A stretch of 26,016 nt of DNA from Anaerocolumna jejuensis DSM 15929 (GTDB taxonomy: Bacteria > Bacillota > Clostridia > Lachnospirales > Lachnospiraceae): assembly GCF_900142215.1 (NCBI RefSeq), contig NZ_FRAC01000007.1:215067-241082 (forward strand). Direction: 5' to 3'. The notes under the pieces were generated by a model. The model worked only from the letters and a program-made list of their open reading frames with translations. It was not told the origin of the DNA and made no database searches. Position 1 is the first letter of the stretch, and each line of letters opens with the position of its first letter. This document shows, piece after piece, positions 7,606 to 15,508 of the stretch. The position numbers and the translations under genes are program-made.

Positions 7606-7950
7606 ATGAAGGAAATAACAATGTATATTAAACCGGAAAAGCTGGAGGTAGTAAAGGAAGTTCTTCAAAGTCACGGCTGCGGCGGTATGTCCGTTATGAG
7701 CATTATGGGCTGCGGAATCCAGATGGGAGATACCAGGACAGTTGATTTTAAGGGCCTTCGGACCAATATTAATCTGATTCCCAAAATTAAGGTAGAGGCA
7801 ATTGTAAAGGATGAGATAGTAGAAGAGCTTTTGCTGGATATCCGGGATAAGGTTGCCACCGGCCAGGCCGGTGACGGTAAGGTGATTATTAAGAGTGTGG
7901 ATGATGTTATGAGAATACGGACCGGAGAGCGGGGAAATGACGCAATATAG
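7606..7950 (+). CDS. P-II family nitrogen regulatory protein
   Basis: At 114 residues this has the P-II length and layout: MKEITMYIKPEKLEVVKEVL at the start, a T-loop region after GCGIQMGDT (about residues 36-60), the B-loop TGQAGDGKV, and the C-terminal RIRTGERGNDAI. P-II trimers bind ATP/ADP and 2-oxoglutarate and adjust ammonium transporters, enzymes or regulators to nitrogen and energy state. The T-loop has no tyrosine where E. coli GlnB has Tyr51 and is about two residues longer, so uridylylation at that site is unlikely. No amtB or nifH neighbour is present; it sits between an XRE-cupin regulator and potABCD. A good AAAGGAG site precedes the ATG. Its final codons are duplicated downstream as 21-bp repeats. 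Confidence 0.92.
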   Translation: MKEITMYIKPEKLEVVKEVLQSHGCGGMSVMSIMGCGIQMGDTRTVDFKGLRTNINLIPKIKVEAIVKDEIVEELLLDIRDKVATGQAGDGKVIIKSVDDVMRIRTGERGNDAI

Positions 7951-8033
7951 CAAGGAAACGACGCAATATAGCAGGGAAATAATACAATATAGCGGGGAAA
8001 CGACGCAATATAGCAAGGAAATAATACAGGGAT
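7929..8033 (+). repeat. 21-bp tandem repeat, five copies, duplicating the P-II C-terminal codons and stop
   Basis: Units begin at 7929, 7950, 7971, 7992 and 8013, with consensus GCRRGGAAAYGACGCAATATA. The first is the end of the P-II gene itself. Because 21 is a multiple of three, the frame is kept: after the real stop the downstream units read QGNDAI-stop, QGNNTI-stop and RGNDAI-stop, then the last diverges (QGNNTGIS). The array fills the space up to the terminator at 8041. Confidence 0.9.
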
Positions 8034-8040
8034 AAGCGAG

Positions 8041-8072
8041 GATGCTGACTTTACAGAGGGTCGGCATTTTTT
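8041..8072 (+). terminator. Intrinsic terminator after the P-II gene
   Basis: ATGCTGAC pairs with GTCGGCAT (one G-T pair), followed by six T residues. It should limit read-through from the P-II promoter into potABCD, although no clear separate promoter was found between 8073 and 8195. Partial read-through may therefore matter. Confidence 0.8.
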
Positions 8073-8195
8073 AGTTTAAGGAGCAAGGTGTGCTGGATGC
8101 TTTAATACGGTACTATTAGAAAGCAGTGTGGCTTGAAGAAGAGACAGAGACAGGATGGTGTTATACGATATCTTGCAAAGAATGGAGTGACAGGG

Positions 8196-9329
8196 ATGAC
8201 TGGGGAAAGAAAAGCTATTGTAGAAATTAAAAACGTAAATAAAATCTATGCTGACAATCATGTAGTGCATGACCTGAACCTTGAAATCTATGAGGGAGAG
8301 TTTCTGACAATGCTGGGGCCGTCCGGATGTGGAAAGACCACTATACTGAGGATGATAGGCGGCTTTGAAGAACCATCGGGGGGAGAGATACTGGTAGAAG
8401 GAGAGAACGTTGAGGAAAAAGAGCCCTTTGAGAGGAATGTCAATACGGTATTTCAAAGCTATGCCCTCTTTCCCCATCTTACCATCTTTAAGAATATCGC
8501 CTATGGCTTAAAAATGAAGAAGGTGCCCAAGGAGGAAATTAAGAAAAGAGTACAGGAAATGTTAGAGCTGGTGCAGCTGAACGGCTATGACAAAAGGTAT
8601 CCCAGCCAGTTATCCGGCGGGCAGAAGCAAAGGGTGGCAATAGCAAGGGCACTGATTAACAATCCCAAGGTACTGCTCCTGGATGAACCCCTGGGAGCTC
8701 TTGATTTAAAGCTTCGGAAGGAAATGCAGCTGGAGCTTAAGAACCTTCAGAAAAAGCTCGGTATTACCTTCGTCTATGTTACCCATGACCAGGAAGAGGC
8801 CTTGACCATGAGTGACAGGATTGCCGTCATGAACAAGGGCTATCTGGACCAGCTTGATACCCCGGAGGGCATCTATGAAAAGCCCCGGACGAAATTCGTT
8901 GCTGACTTCATTGGTGAATCCAATATCTTTGAAGCAACTGTCAGGAAGGTAAAAGGGAACGTGGCAGAGCTGGGAATAGAGGTAGGAGATGCTTTGGCCC
9001 GGGCGGATAAGGAAATGACCTTTGAAGCCATGGAAATGGTTCATATCTGTGTAAGGCCTGAAAAAATGCGGTTTTCCAAAGAGGCAAAAGAAGGCTTTAC
9101 ATTATGCGGAATGGTAAAAGAACAGATTTATGTAGGAAATATCATTAAGAGCAATGTGGTTCTGCCAAACGGGCAGGTCGTAAAATTAAGCCGCATGGAT
9201 GTGGATGATGTGCCAAAGGTCGGGGAGTTTGTCAGCCTGTACTGGAATCTGGAGGATGTAGTAATAATGAAGTCCAGAGGGCATTTAATCCGCAATGTAA
9301 TCGAAAATGTGAAGCTGGGAGGGAATTAG
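8196..9329 (+). CDS. potA: Spermidine/putrescine ABC transporter ATPase
   Basis: The ATP-hydrolysing subunit of a polyamine importer, 377 residues from the ATG at 8196. Walker A is GPSGCGKTT, the signature LSGGQKQRVAIARAL, Walker B LLLDEPLGALD, and the H-loop YVTHDQEEA. The C-terminal 130 residues fit the TOBE regulatory domain of PotA. The frame is open back to a TTG at 8133, but the extra 21 residues are not PotA-like. ATG 8196 has TGGAG at a suitable distance and gives the family's usual length. The stop codon is directly followed by the potB ATG, so potABCD form one operon. Opine or iron importers have similar ATPases, but the neighbours settle polyamines. Confidence 0.93.
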   Translation: MTGERKAIVEIKNVNKIYADNHVVHDLNLEIYEGEFLTMLGPSGCGKTTILRMIGGFEEPSGGEILVEGENVEEKEPFERNVNTVFQSYALFPHLTIFKNIAYGLKMKKVPKEEIKKRVQEMLELVQLNGYDKRYPSQLSGGQKQRVAIARALINNPKVLLLDEPLGALDLKLRKEMQLELKNLQKKLGITFVYVTHDQEEALTMSDRIAVMNKGYLDQLDTPEGIYEKPRTKFVADFIGESNIFEATVRKVKGNVAELGIEVGDALARADKEMTFEAMEMVHICVRPEKMRFSKEAKEGFTLCGMVKEQIYVGNIIKSNVVLPNGQVVKLSRMDVDDVPKVGEFVSLYWNLEDVVIMKSRGHLIRNVIENVKLGGN

Positions 9330-10199
9330 ATGAAGAAAAGCCATAAATTCCGAAATAAAACAGCACCTCTGCTTGCCACAGTTTCTCCCGTTACCCTCTG
9401 GCTGATACTGCTGGTTGCGGCACCGCTTATCTATGTATTCTTTTTAAGCTTTTTAAGTACGGACGGCTATAATGTGGTATACAAATTTACTTTAAAGAAT
9501 TATGCGGAATTGTTAAATCCCACCTACCTTGAAATCTATGCCAACTCCTTTATCCTGGCATTTTTTACGACCATAGCCTGTATTCTGTTTGGTTATCCCT
9601 TTGCCTATTCTATGGCAAAGGCAAATAAGCGAAAGAAGGCGGTTATGATGCTTATGCTGATGATACCCTTCTGGACCAATTCCCTGATACGGTTAAATGG
9701 CTGGAAGACACTTCTTGGCAAGACGGGGGCATTCAATTCCCTTCTTTTAAATCTTGGACTGATAGACCAGCCCGTTGAGATTCTTTACACAAGAGGAGCA
9801 GTAATTCTTGGAATGGTCTATATTCTGTTTCCCTATATGGTACTGCCGCTTTTTGCATCCATTGACAAACTGGATATGAGCCTGCTGGAAGCTTCCAAGG
9901 ATCTTGGAGCAAACCGGGCAAAGACCTTTTTAAATGTGACATTGCCTCTGACTTCCCCGGGAGTTTTCTCCGGAACCATTCTGGTATTTATACCGTCCCT
10001 GGGTTATTTCTTTGTATCGGACATTATGGGAGGGGGTAAATCCCAGCTAATCGGAAATCTTATCGAAAATCAGTTCAAAGCAGCTAATAACTGGCCTTTG
10101 GGAGCCGCCTTCTCCATGCTCCTTATTGCTATTATCATAATCATGGTAACTGTTTATAAAAAGACCGGCGGTGATATGAAAGATTTGGGGGTGCTTTAG
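9330..10199 (+). CDS. potB: Spermidine/putrescine ABC transporter permease PotB
   Basis: A 289-residue integral membrane protein with about six hydrophobic segments. The conserved cytoplasmic EAA loop that docks on the ATPase is visible as EASKDLGANRAKTFLNVTLP near residues 190-209. The segment FWTNSLIRLNGWKTLLG is typical of PotB. It starts on the base after the potA stop and ends on the base before the potC ATG, so translation is probably coupled throughout. It pairs with PotC to form the membrane channel of the importer. Confidence 0.93.
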   Translation: MKKSHKFRNKTAPLLATVSPVTLWLILLVAAPLIYVFFLSFLSTDGYNVVYKFTLKNYAELLNPTYLEIYANSFILAFFTTIACILFGYPFAYSMAKANKRKKAVMMLMLMIPFWTNSLIRLNGWKTLLGKTGAFNSLLLNLGLIDQPVEILYTRGAVILGMVYILFPYMVLPLFASIDKLDMSLLEASKDLGANRAKTFLNVTLPLTSPGVFSGTILVFIPSLGYFFVSDIMGGGKSQLIGNLIENQFKAANNWPLGAAFSMLLIAIIIIMVTVYKKTGGDMKDLGVL

Positions 10200-11015
10200 A
10201 TGAAAGGTAAGAAAAAAGCTTCGGGAAAGGTATTATCAGGTATTTATACCCTTTTGGTTTATGCCTTTCTCTATCTGCCCATTGGTGTGGTAATCCTGTT
10301 TTCCTTTAATACCTCCAAGAGAAATATTGTAATGGAAGGCTTTACTCTGGAGTGGTATGGAAAGCTGTTTGAAAATGAGCCTCTGCTACGGGCCTATGGC
10401 AATACCCTGATTGTAGGGCTGTGCAGTACTCTGATAGCAACCATTATCGGAACCCTTGCTTCCTATGGCATGTCAAAGTTTAAGTTCAGAGGGAAAAGCA
10501 TTATAGACACCCTGTTATATATTCCGGTGGTTATTCCGGAAATTGTACTTGGTATTTCTCTTTTGGCAATCTTTAATCTGTCAAGGATACCAATGGGGCT
10601 TATCAGTTTAGTCATAGCCCATGCAACCTTTTGCATCCCCTTTGTAGTATTTACGGTAAATGCCAGGTTCGCCGGTTTTGACAAATCCGTGGAGGAAGCG
10701 GCCATGGACCTGGGAGCGGGAAGAATCAAGACCTTCTTTACCGTAACCCTTCCCATCATTCTGCCGGGAGTGATATCGGGAGCCTTTTTGTCCTTTACAT
10801 TATCCATTGATGATATTATCATCAGCTTCTTTACCACAGGCCCCGGAAGCAACACCTACCCTTTAAAGGTAATGGAACTGACGAAAACGGGTATCACCCC
10901 GGATGTATATGCCCTTTCGACCATTGTACTGATTGTAACGGTCACACTGGTAATAGCAGCCCAGAGAGATACAAAAAATTCAAAACATAAGAAAAATAAG
11001 GCTACCACATTATAA
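10200..11015 (+). CDS. potC: Spermidine/putrescine ABC transporter permease PotC
   Basis: A 271-residue membrane protein with six hydrophobic segments and the EAA loop EEAAMDLGAGRIKTFFTVTL. The segment FSFNTSKRNIVMEGFTLEWY after the first span and LSIDDIIISFFTTGPGSNTYP near the end are strongly PotC-like. It begins directly at the potB stop. A lysine-rich tail (about residues 255-271) is expected in the cytoplasm. It forms the heterodimeric channel with PotB. Confidence 0.93.
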   Translation: MKGKKKASGKVLSGIYTLLVYAFLYLPIGVVILFSFNTSKRNIVMEGFTLEWYGKLFENEPLLRAYGNTLIVGLCSTLIATIIGTLASYGMSKFKFRGKSIIDTLLYIPVVIPEIVLGISLLAIFNLSRIPMGLISLVIAHATFCIPFVVFTVNARFAGFDKSVEEAAMDLGAGRIKTFFTVTLPIILPGVISGAFLSFTLSIDDIIISFFTTGPGSNTYPLKVMELTKTGITPDVYALSTIVLIVTVTLVIAAQRDTKNSKHKKNKATTL

Positions 11016-11028
11016 GGAGGATGGATTT

Positions 11029-12084
11029 ATGAGAAAATGGAAAGGTATCTTACTTACAGTAACGGCCCTTATGGCAGTCCTTGCACTGGCAGGCTGCGGC
11101 AAAGGAGCAGGAAAGAACGGAACCTTGAATCTGTTTATATGGACGGAGTACATCCCGGATTCCGTTATCAAGGGCTTTGAAAAGGAAACAGGAATCGATG
11201 TGCAGATGCAGACCTATTCCAATAACGAGGAAATGATTGCAAAGGTAAAGGGAAGCAGTGCAGGCACCTATGACATTGTATGCCCCAGTGACTACATGGT
11301 AGAAAATATGATTTCCCAGGATATGCTGTCTGAATTGGATAAATCAAAGCTTACCAATTATAACAATCTTGATTCTACTTATTTAAATAAAAGCTTTGAT
11401 CCGGACAATAAGCATTCCATTCCTTACCTTGGCGGAGCAGGGGTCGTTATCTATAACAAGAATATGGCTCCGGCAGGAGCGGATTTTACAACTTACGCAG
11501 AGCTTTTCAAGCCGGACTACACCAACTCTCTGGTGGTGCTGGATGATTTCAGGGCAATTATCGGTGTCACTGCCATGAGTATGGGCTATGACATGAACGA
11601 GACCGATGGGGCGAAGCTAAACCAGGTAAAAGAAAAGCTGCTTACCCTAAAGCCGAATATCAAGAGCCTTGACAGTGATTCCCCCAAGACATTAATGATA
11701 ACGGAGGAAACAAAAGCCGGACTGTTCTGGAGCGGAGATGCTGCCATTGCACTGGAGGAGAATAAGAATCTTACGGTGGCATATCCCAAGGAAGGCATGT
11801 ACCTGTTCCTTGATAACCTTTGCATTGCAAAGGATGCTAAAAATGCGGATAACGCCTATAAATTCATCGACTATGTCTTAAAGGCGGAGACAAACAAGGA
11901 AATCGTAAGTGAATTCCCTTACCTGAATCCCAACAAGGCAGGCGTGGCGTTAATGGGCGAGGATTATAAAAACAACCCTGCTATCAGCATACCGGCAGAA
12001 GAAATCAGCAAGGGAAAATATGTGCAGAATATTGGAAAAACAGTTGATACCTACAGTGAGATGTGGGCGGAATTTACAAAATAG
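11029..12084 (+). CDS. potD: Spermidine/putrescine-binding lipoprotein PotD
   Basis: The extracellular polyamine-binding component, 351 residues. A lipoprotein signal peptide ends in the lipobox L20-A-G-C23, so Cys23 would be lipidated and anchored outside the membrane. Compared from memory with E. coli PotD, the Trp and Tyr of IWTEYIPDS, the YDIVCPSDY segment, the aspartates of DDFRA, the Trp in GLFWSGD and the Asp in LFLDNLCIA keep the polyamine pocket. Two pocket positions seem changed: the Glu of the DDARE motif is Ala here, and the Trp before the last Asp is Phe. These may shift preference between putrescine and spermidine (inference). AAGGAGG precedes the start 13 bases after potC, the last gene of the operon. 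Confidence 0.93.
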   Translation: MRKWKGILLTVTALMAVLALAGCGKGAGKNGTLNLFIWTEYIPDSVIKGFEKETGIDVQMQTYSNNEEMIAKVKGSSAGTYDIVCPSDYMVENMISQDMLSELDKSKLTNYNNLDSTYLNKSFDPDNKHSIPYLGGAGVVIYNKNMAPAGADFTTYAELFKPDYTNSLVVLDDFRAIIGVTAMSMGYDMNETDGAKLNQVKEKLLTLKPNIKSLDSDSPKTLMITEETKAGLFWSGDAAIALEENKNLTVAYPKEGMYLFLDNLCIAKDAKNADNAYKFIDYVLKAETNKEIVSEFPYLNPNKAGVALMGEDYKNNPAISIPAEEISKGKYVQNIGKTVDTYSEMWAEFTK

Positions 12085-12237
12085 AGATTTATTTCAAAGG
12101 GAGCTATCCAAAATTATAAGCAGCAGCGTGTAAAAGAAGGACACCTTAGCATTCCATCTTTTTATGCAGCACGCAGATTGGCTTGCTGTATGCAATTGAA
12201 AAGGTCGTAGAAATCACATTTTGATATCATGTTTGGA

Positions 12238-12298
12238 AGGCTGAAAGAAAATATTAAATTAAGAAAGGATGCCATAAGTATTCTTTCAGCCTGTTTTA
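12238..12298 (+). terminator. Intrinsic terminator after potD
   Basis: AGGCTGAAAGAA (12238-12249) pairs perfectly with TTCTTTCAGCCT (12281-12292) across a 31-base loop, then GTTTTAAT. It separates potABCD from patA. No strong promoter was seen between it and patA, so patA may depend partly on read-through. Confidence 0.75.
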
Positions 12299-12334
12299 AT
12301 AATGGCAGTACTGCAGAAAGGTTTGCGGTATACA

Positions 12335-13702
12335 ATGGGTTATTTTATGAAAAATAAAGAGCAGGTAGTAGAGGAATTAAACAAAGTAATCAGATTTATT
12401 CATAGCGAAGAGCTGACAGAGGAAGAGAAAAAGGAAATTACCAGGGAAACAGTGGAATACTTTGATACCTATGTCAGCCCCGGATGGTTGAAGTACAGAA
12501 AGTCTGTTTCAACCAACGCTGCAGTTGTGGAGTGGAAAGATTATGGAGCATACTGCTCCGGATTATACGGAGAGGAATTTATTGACTGCCTTGGAGGCTT
12601 TGGTATCTATACCTGCGGCCATAGAAATTCCGAGATTATCGATACGGTAAAAGCTCAGTTAAATCATCAGGCACTGCATTCCCAGGAGCTGCTGGACCCC
12701 TTAAGAGGTTATCTGGCCAAGGCCGTGGCTGACATTACACCAGGTGACCTGGAAAAGTGTTTCTTTACAAACGGCGGGGCGGAAGCAGTGGAAATGGCCT
12801 TAAAGCTTGCCAGAATCGCAACGGGAGGCAGGTGGTTCATTTCTACTGTGGGAGCCTTTCATGGAAAATCCATGGGAGCTGTCTCCATGGCCGGAAAAGG
12901 CACCTACCGCGCTCCTTACACACCCATGGTACAGCAGGTGCAGCATGTGGAATACGGCGCAGCAGAGGATGTCCGCAAGGCAATCCGTAACCTGAAGGCC
13001 GTGGGAGAAAAGGTGGCCGGCGTCATTCTTGAGCCTATTCAGGGAGAAGCGGGTATAATCATACCTCCCAAAGGTTATTTGAAGGAAGTAAGGGAAATCT
13101 GTGATGAATACGGAGCGGCCTTAATCTTTGATGAAATCCAGACAGGTATGGGAAGGACGGGAACGATGTTCCGCTGTGAAGCAGAAGAGGTGGTGCCGGA
13201 TATCATGACCTATGGCAAGGCCTTTGGCGGCGGTATCATGCCCATAACCGGAATTATCTGCAGGCCCCACTTATGGACGGAGGAGCTTATTGATAATCCC
13301 TGGCTTTTAGGCTCGCCCACCTTTGGAGGCAACCCCCTTGCCTGCTCCGCTGCCCTTGCTACTATAAAATACATGCTGGAAAATGATGTTCCCGGCCAGT
13401 GCAGGGAGAAGGGTGAATACCTGATTGCGGGAATTAAAAAGCTCTTTGAAAAATATCCGACGGTAATACAGGATGTCCGCGGTATCGGCCTGATGATTGG
13501 ACTTGAATTTGTAACCAGCGATGTGGGTTACAGCGTTGCAAAGGGAATGTTTGCAAGAAGAGTGCTTACGGCAGGAACACTGGTGAATTCCAAGTGTATC
13601 CGTTTTGAACCGGCTGCGGTTATTACCTATGAGGATATGGACAATATTCTGGTACGTTTGGAAGAAGCTGTTATAGATACGAAGGAAGAATTTAAATTAT
13701 AA
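12335..13702 (+). CDS. patA: Putrescine aminotransferase (PLP-dependent, class III)
   Basis: Transfers an amino group from putrescine to 2-oxoglutarate, giving 4-aminobutanal and glutamate. The sequence follows E. coli PatA/YgjG closely as remembered: EFIDCLGGFGI, LHSQELLDPLR, GAFHGKSMGA, VILEPIQGEAG, DEIQTGMGRTG and TFGGNPLAC. The PLP-binding lysine is in TYGKAFGGG (about Lys295). The frame opens at 12302, but that ATG abuts the terminator and has no ribosome site. ATG 12335 (MGYFMKN) follows AGAAAGG, though with a long spacer; ATG 12347 is also possible. Cytoplasmic, about 455 residues. It lies between the importer and the aldehyde dehydrogenase, matching the next step of the pathway. Cadaverine may also be used. 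Confidence 0.9.
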   Translation: MGYFMKNKEQVVEELNKVIRFIHSEELTEEEKKEITRETVEYFDTYVSPGWLKYRKSVSTNAAVVEWKDYGAYCSGLYGEEFIDCLGGFGIYTCGHRNSEIIDTVKAQLNHQALHSQELLDPLRGYLAKAVADITPGDLEKCFFTNGGAEAVEMALKLARIATGGRWFISTVGAFHGKSMGAVSMAGKGTYRAPYTPMVQQVQHVEYGAAEDVRKAIRNLKAVGEKVAGVILEPIQGEAGIIIPPKGYLKEVREICDEYGAALIFDEIQTGMGRTGTMFRCEAEEVVPDIMTYGKAFGGGIMPITGIICRPHLWTEELIDNPWLLGSPTFGGNPLACSAALATIKYMLENDVPGQCREKGEYLIAGIKKLFEKYPTVIQDVRGIGLMIGLEFVTSDVGYSVAKGMFARRVLTAGTLVNSKCIRFEPAAVITYEDMDNILVRLEEAVIDTKEEFKL

Positions 13703-13758
13703 AAACAGAAGTTTTCTAATTCCCATGTTATCAATCCCATGTTTTGTTAACAGATGTC

Positions 13759-13844
13759 ATTACAGTATTATGGATATTACAGTGTTACGGATATTACAGT
13801 ATTTCGGATTTTACAGGTATTGCAGATATTACAGGTATGGCAAA
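13759..13844 (+). repeat. 17-bp tandem repeat, five degenerate copies, before the aldehyde dehydrogenase
   Basis: Units of 17, 17, 17, 18 and 17 bases start at 13759, 13776, 13793, 13810 and 13828, with consensus ATTACAGTRTTWCGGAT. The array ends just before the AAAAGGAGG ribosome site and fills most of the 153-base gap after patA. The frame of the dehydrogenase is open through it, but this would give an odd repetitive N-terminus not expected in the family. Confidence 0.85.
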
Positions 13845-13855
13845 AGGAGGCATTT

Positions 13856-15340
13856 ATGGATTTAAAGAAGAATTATATAGACGGAGAATGGGTTCCTGCC
13901 CTTTCAGGGGGAACCAGGGAAATTATCAATCCTGCCACCGGTGAGGTGATTGCTAAGACGGCAGAGGGAAACATAGAAGATGTAAGGTTAGCCATAGCAG
14001 CGGCTAAGGAAGCCTTTTATGTAACCGGCGAATGGAGAAGGATGGATTCCCAGAAGAGAGCGGATATTATCCTGAAAATTGCGGATATCATGGAAGAGAG
14101 GCGGGAGGAATTAGCCAGGACCGATACTCTGGATAATGGTAAGCCCTTAAGAGAGGCGGAGGGGGATGTGGATGATGCAATCCATTGTTTCCGCTATTAT
14201 GCCGGTATGATAAAGGCACCTTACGGAGGAGTTTACGATGTGAACGATAATTTCGGCAGGATGCATTCCTATACCATACATGAGCCCATAGGCGTCTGCG
14301 GGCAGATTACACCGTGGAATTATCCGCTGCTGATGGCAGTCTGGAAGATTGCCCCGGCTCTTAGTGCCGGCAACTGCATTGTATTTAAGCCCAGTACCAA
14401 TACTCCTCTTTCTTCCGTTATCCTGTTTGAAATAATGGAGAAGGCAGGAGTACCCAGGGGAACCGTGAATCTGGTAATGGGCGCAGGAGGAAGTGTCGGC
14501 CATGAGATTGCGGCAAGCCCCGATGTGGATATGGTAACCTTTACCGGCAGTACGGAGGTAGGGCAGGATATTGCCAGGGCAGCCATTGGAAATCTTAAGA
14601 AGGTGGGACTGGAGCTGGGAGGCAAGTCCCCCAATGTGATTTTTGCAGATGCCGACTTTGAGGGGGCCGTTGAATGGGCGATGATAGGCATTTTCTTCAA
14701 TCAGGGTGAGGTATGTTCGGCAGGCTCCAGAATCATAATCGAAGAAAGCATCAAGGATAAATTTGTTGCAAGGCTGGCGGAACGGGCCAATGCCATGACT
14801 CTGGGAAATGGCCTTGACAATCCGGATATGGGGCCTTTGGTTTCCGAAGCCCATATGAATACCGTCCTAAATTATATTGAAACGGGAAAAAAGGAAGGTG
14901 CAGACCTTGTTTGTGGAGGCTGCCGCTATACAGAGGGCGAATGTGCCGGGGGTTACTTTGTAAGACCTGCCATCTTTGATAACTGTACCCCGGATATGAC
15001 AATTGTGAGGGAAGAGATATTTGGACCGGTAGTGACCATTCAGACCTTCCGTAGGGAGGAGGAAGCCATAAAGCTTGCCAACGATACCATTTACGGGCTG
15101 GCGGGAGCGGTCTTTACAACGGACGGAGCCAGAGCCTTAAGGGTTATTAAGGAAATCAGGGCAGGTATTACCTGGATCAACTGCTATAATCCGACCTACA
15201 ATGAAGCTCCCTGGGGAGGCTATAAGATGAGCGGTTATGGCAGGGAACTGGGTATTCAGGGATTAGAGGAATATCAGGAGGTGAAGCAGGTGAATATAAA
15301 CCTGACTCCTGGAATTGCAGGATGGTATGAAGAAAGATAG
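13856..15340 (+). CDS. NAD(P)-dependent aldehyde dehydrogenase, probably 4-aminobutanal (GABA-forming)
   Basis: A 494-residue member of the ALDH superfamily, close to betaine/aminobutyraldehyde dehydrogenases. Visible motifs are the nucleotide-binding FTGSTEVGQ, Glu253 in LELGGKSP, the catalytic Cys287 in FNQGEVCSAGSR, and EEIFGPV. In this setting it would oxidise the 4-aminobutanal made by PatA to GABA. ATG 13856 is chosen because AAAAGGAGG ends 5 bases before it and the protein then starts MDLKKNYIDGEWVPA as usual. The longer frame from 13754 would add 34 residues encoded by tandem repeats. It is the last gene of the locus, followed by a two-way terminator. Betaine aldehyde as substrate cannot be excluded by sequence alone. 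Confidence 0.9.
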   Translation: MDLKKNYIDGEWVPALSGGTREIINPATGEVIAKTAEGNIEDVRLAIAAAKEAFYVTGEWRRMDSQKRADIILKIADIMEERREELARTDTLDNGKPLREAEGDVDDAIHCFRYYAGMIKAPYGGVYDVNDNFGRMHSYTIHEPIGVCGQITPWNYPLLMAVWKIAPALSAGNCIVFKPSTNTPLSSVILFEIMEKAGVPRGTVNLVMGAGGSVGHEIAASPDVDMVTFTGSTEVGQDIARAAIGNLKKVGLELGGKSPNVIFADADFEGAVEWAMIGIFFNQGEVCSAGSRIIIEESIKDKFVARLAERANAMTLGNGLDNPDMGPLVSEAHMNTVLNYIETGKKEGADLVCGGCRYTEGECAGGYFVRPAIFDNCTPDMTIVREEIFGPVVTIQTFRREEEAIKLANDTIYGLAGAVFTTDGARALRVIKEIRAGITWINCYNPTYNEAPWGGYKMSGYGRELGIQGLEEYQEVKQVNINLTPGIAGWYEER

Positions 15341-15414
15341 ATAAGCCGCAGGCACACTTTTGATATGCTTGGAAGCTAATATAGAGATTTCATATACAAT
15401 ATCTTAGATAATAA

Positions 15415-15455
15415 TAAACCCCAGAAGCTTTTTAATGAAAGCCCCTGGGGTTTTT
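15415..15455. terminator. Bidirectional terminator between the aldehyde dehydrogenase and the ABC-F gene
   Basis: AAACCCCAG-GCTTT pairs with AAAGC-CTGGGGTTT. T residues follow on the plus strand and, from the A-run, on the minus strand. It lies between two convergent genes and can serve both. Confidence 0.85.
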
Positions 15456-15508
15456 CAGCGTTGAAAGTATATCCAATATACCCGGCTGTTTTTGCAGAAC
15501 CGGTATGT

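Noticed and set aside
7543..8067. 174-residue minus-strand ORF with repeated LLYCVVS motifs
   Set aside because: It is the reverse reading of the P-II gene and the 21-bp repeats; the motif comes from the DNA repeat and there is no ribosome site.
8078..8119. Short leader ORF (GTG, 9 codons) after AAGGAG before potA
   Set aside because: Poor spacing choices, no attenuator downstream and no conservation evidence.
14147..14854. 235-residue minus-strand ORF
   Set aside because: Lies entirely opposite the aldehyde dehydrogenase gene, whose motifs are intact.
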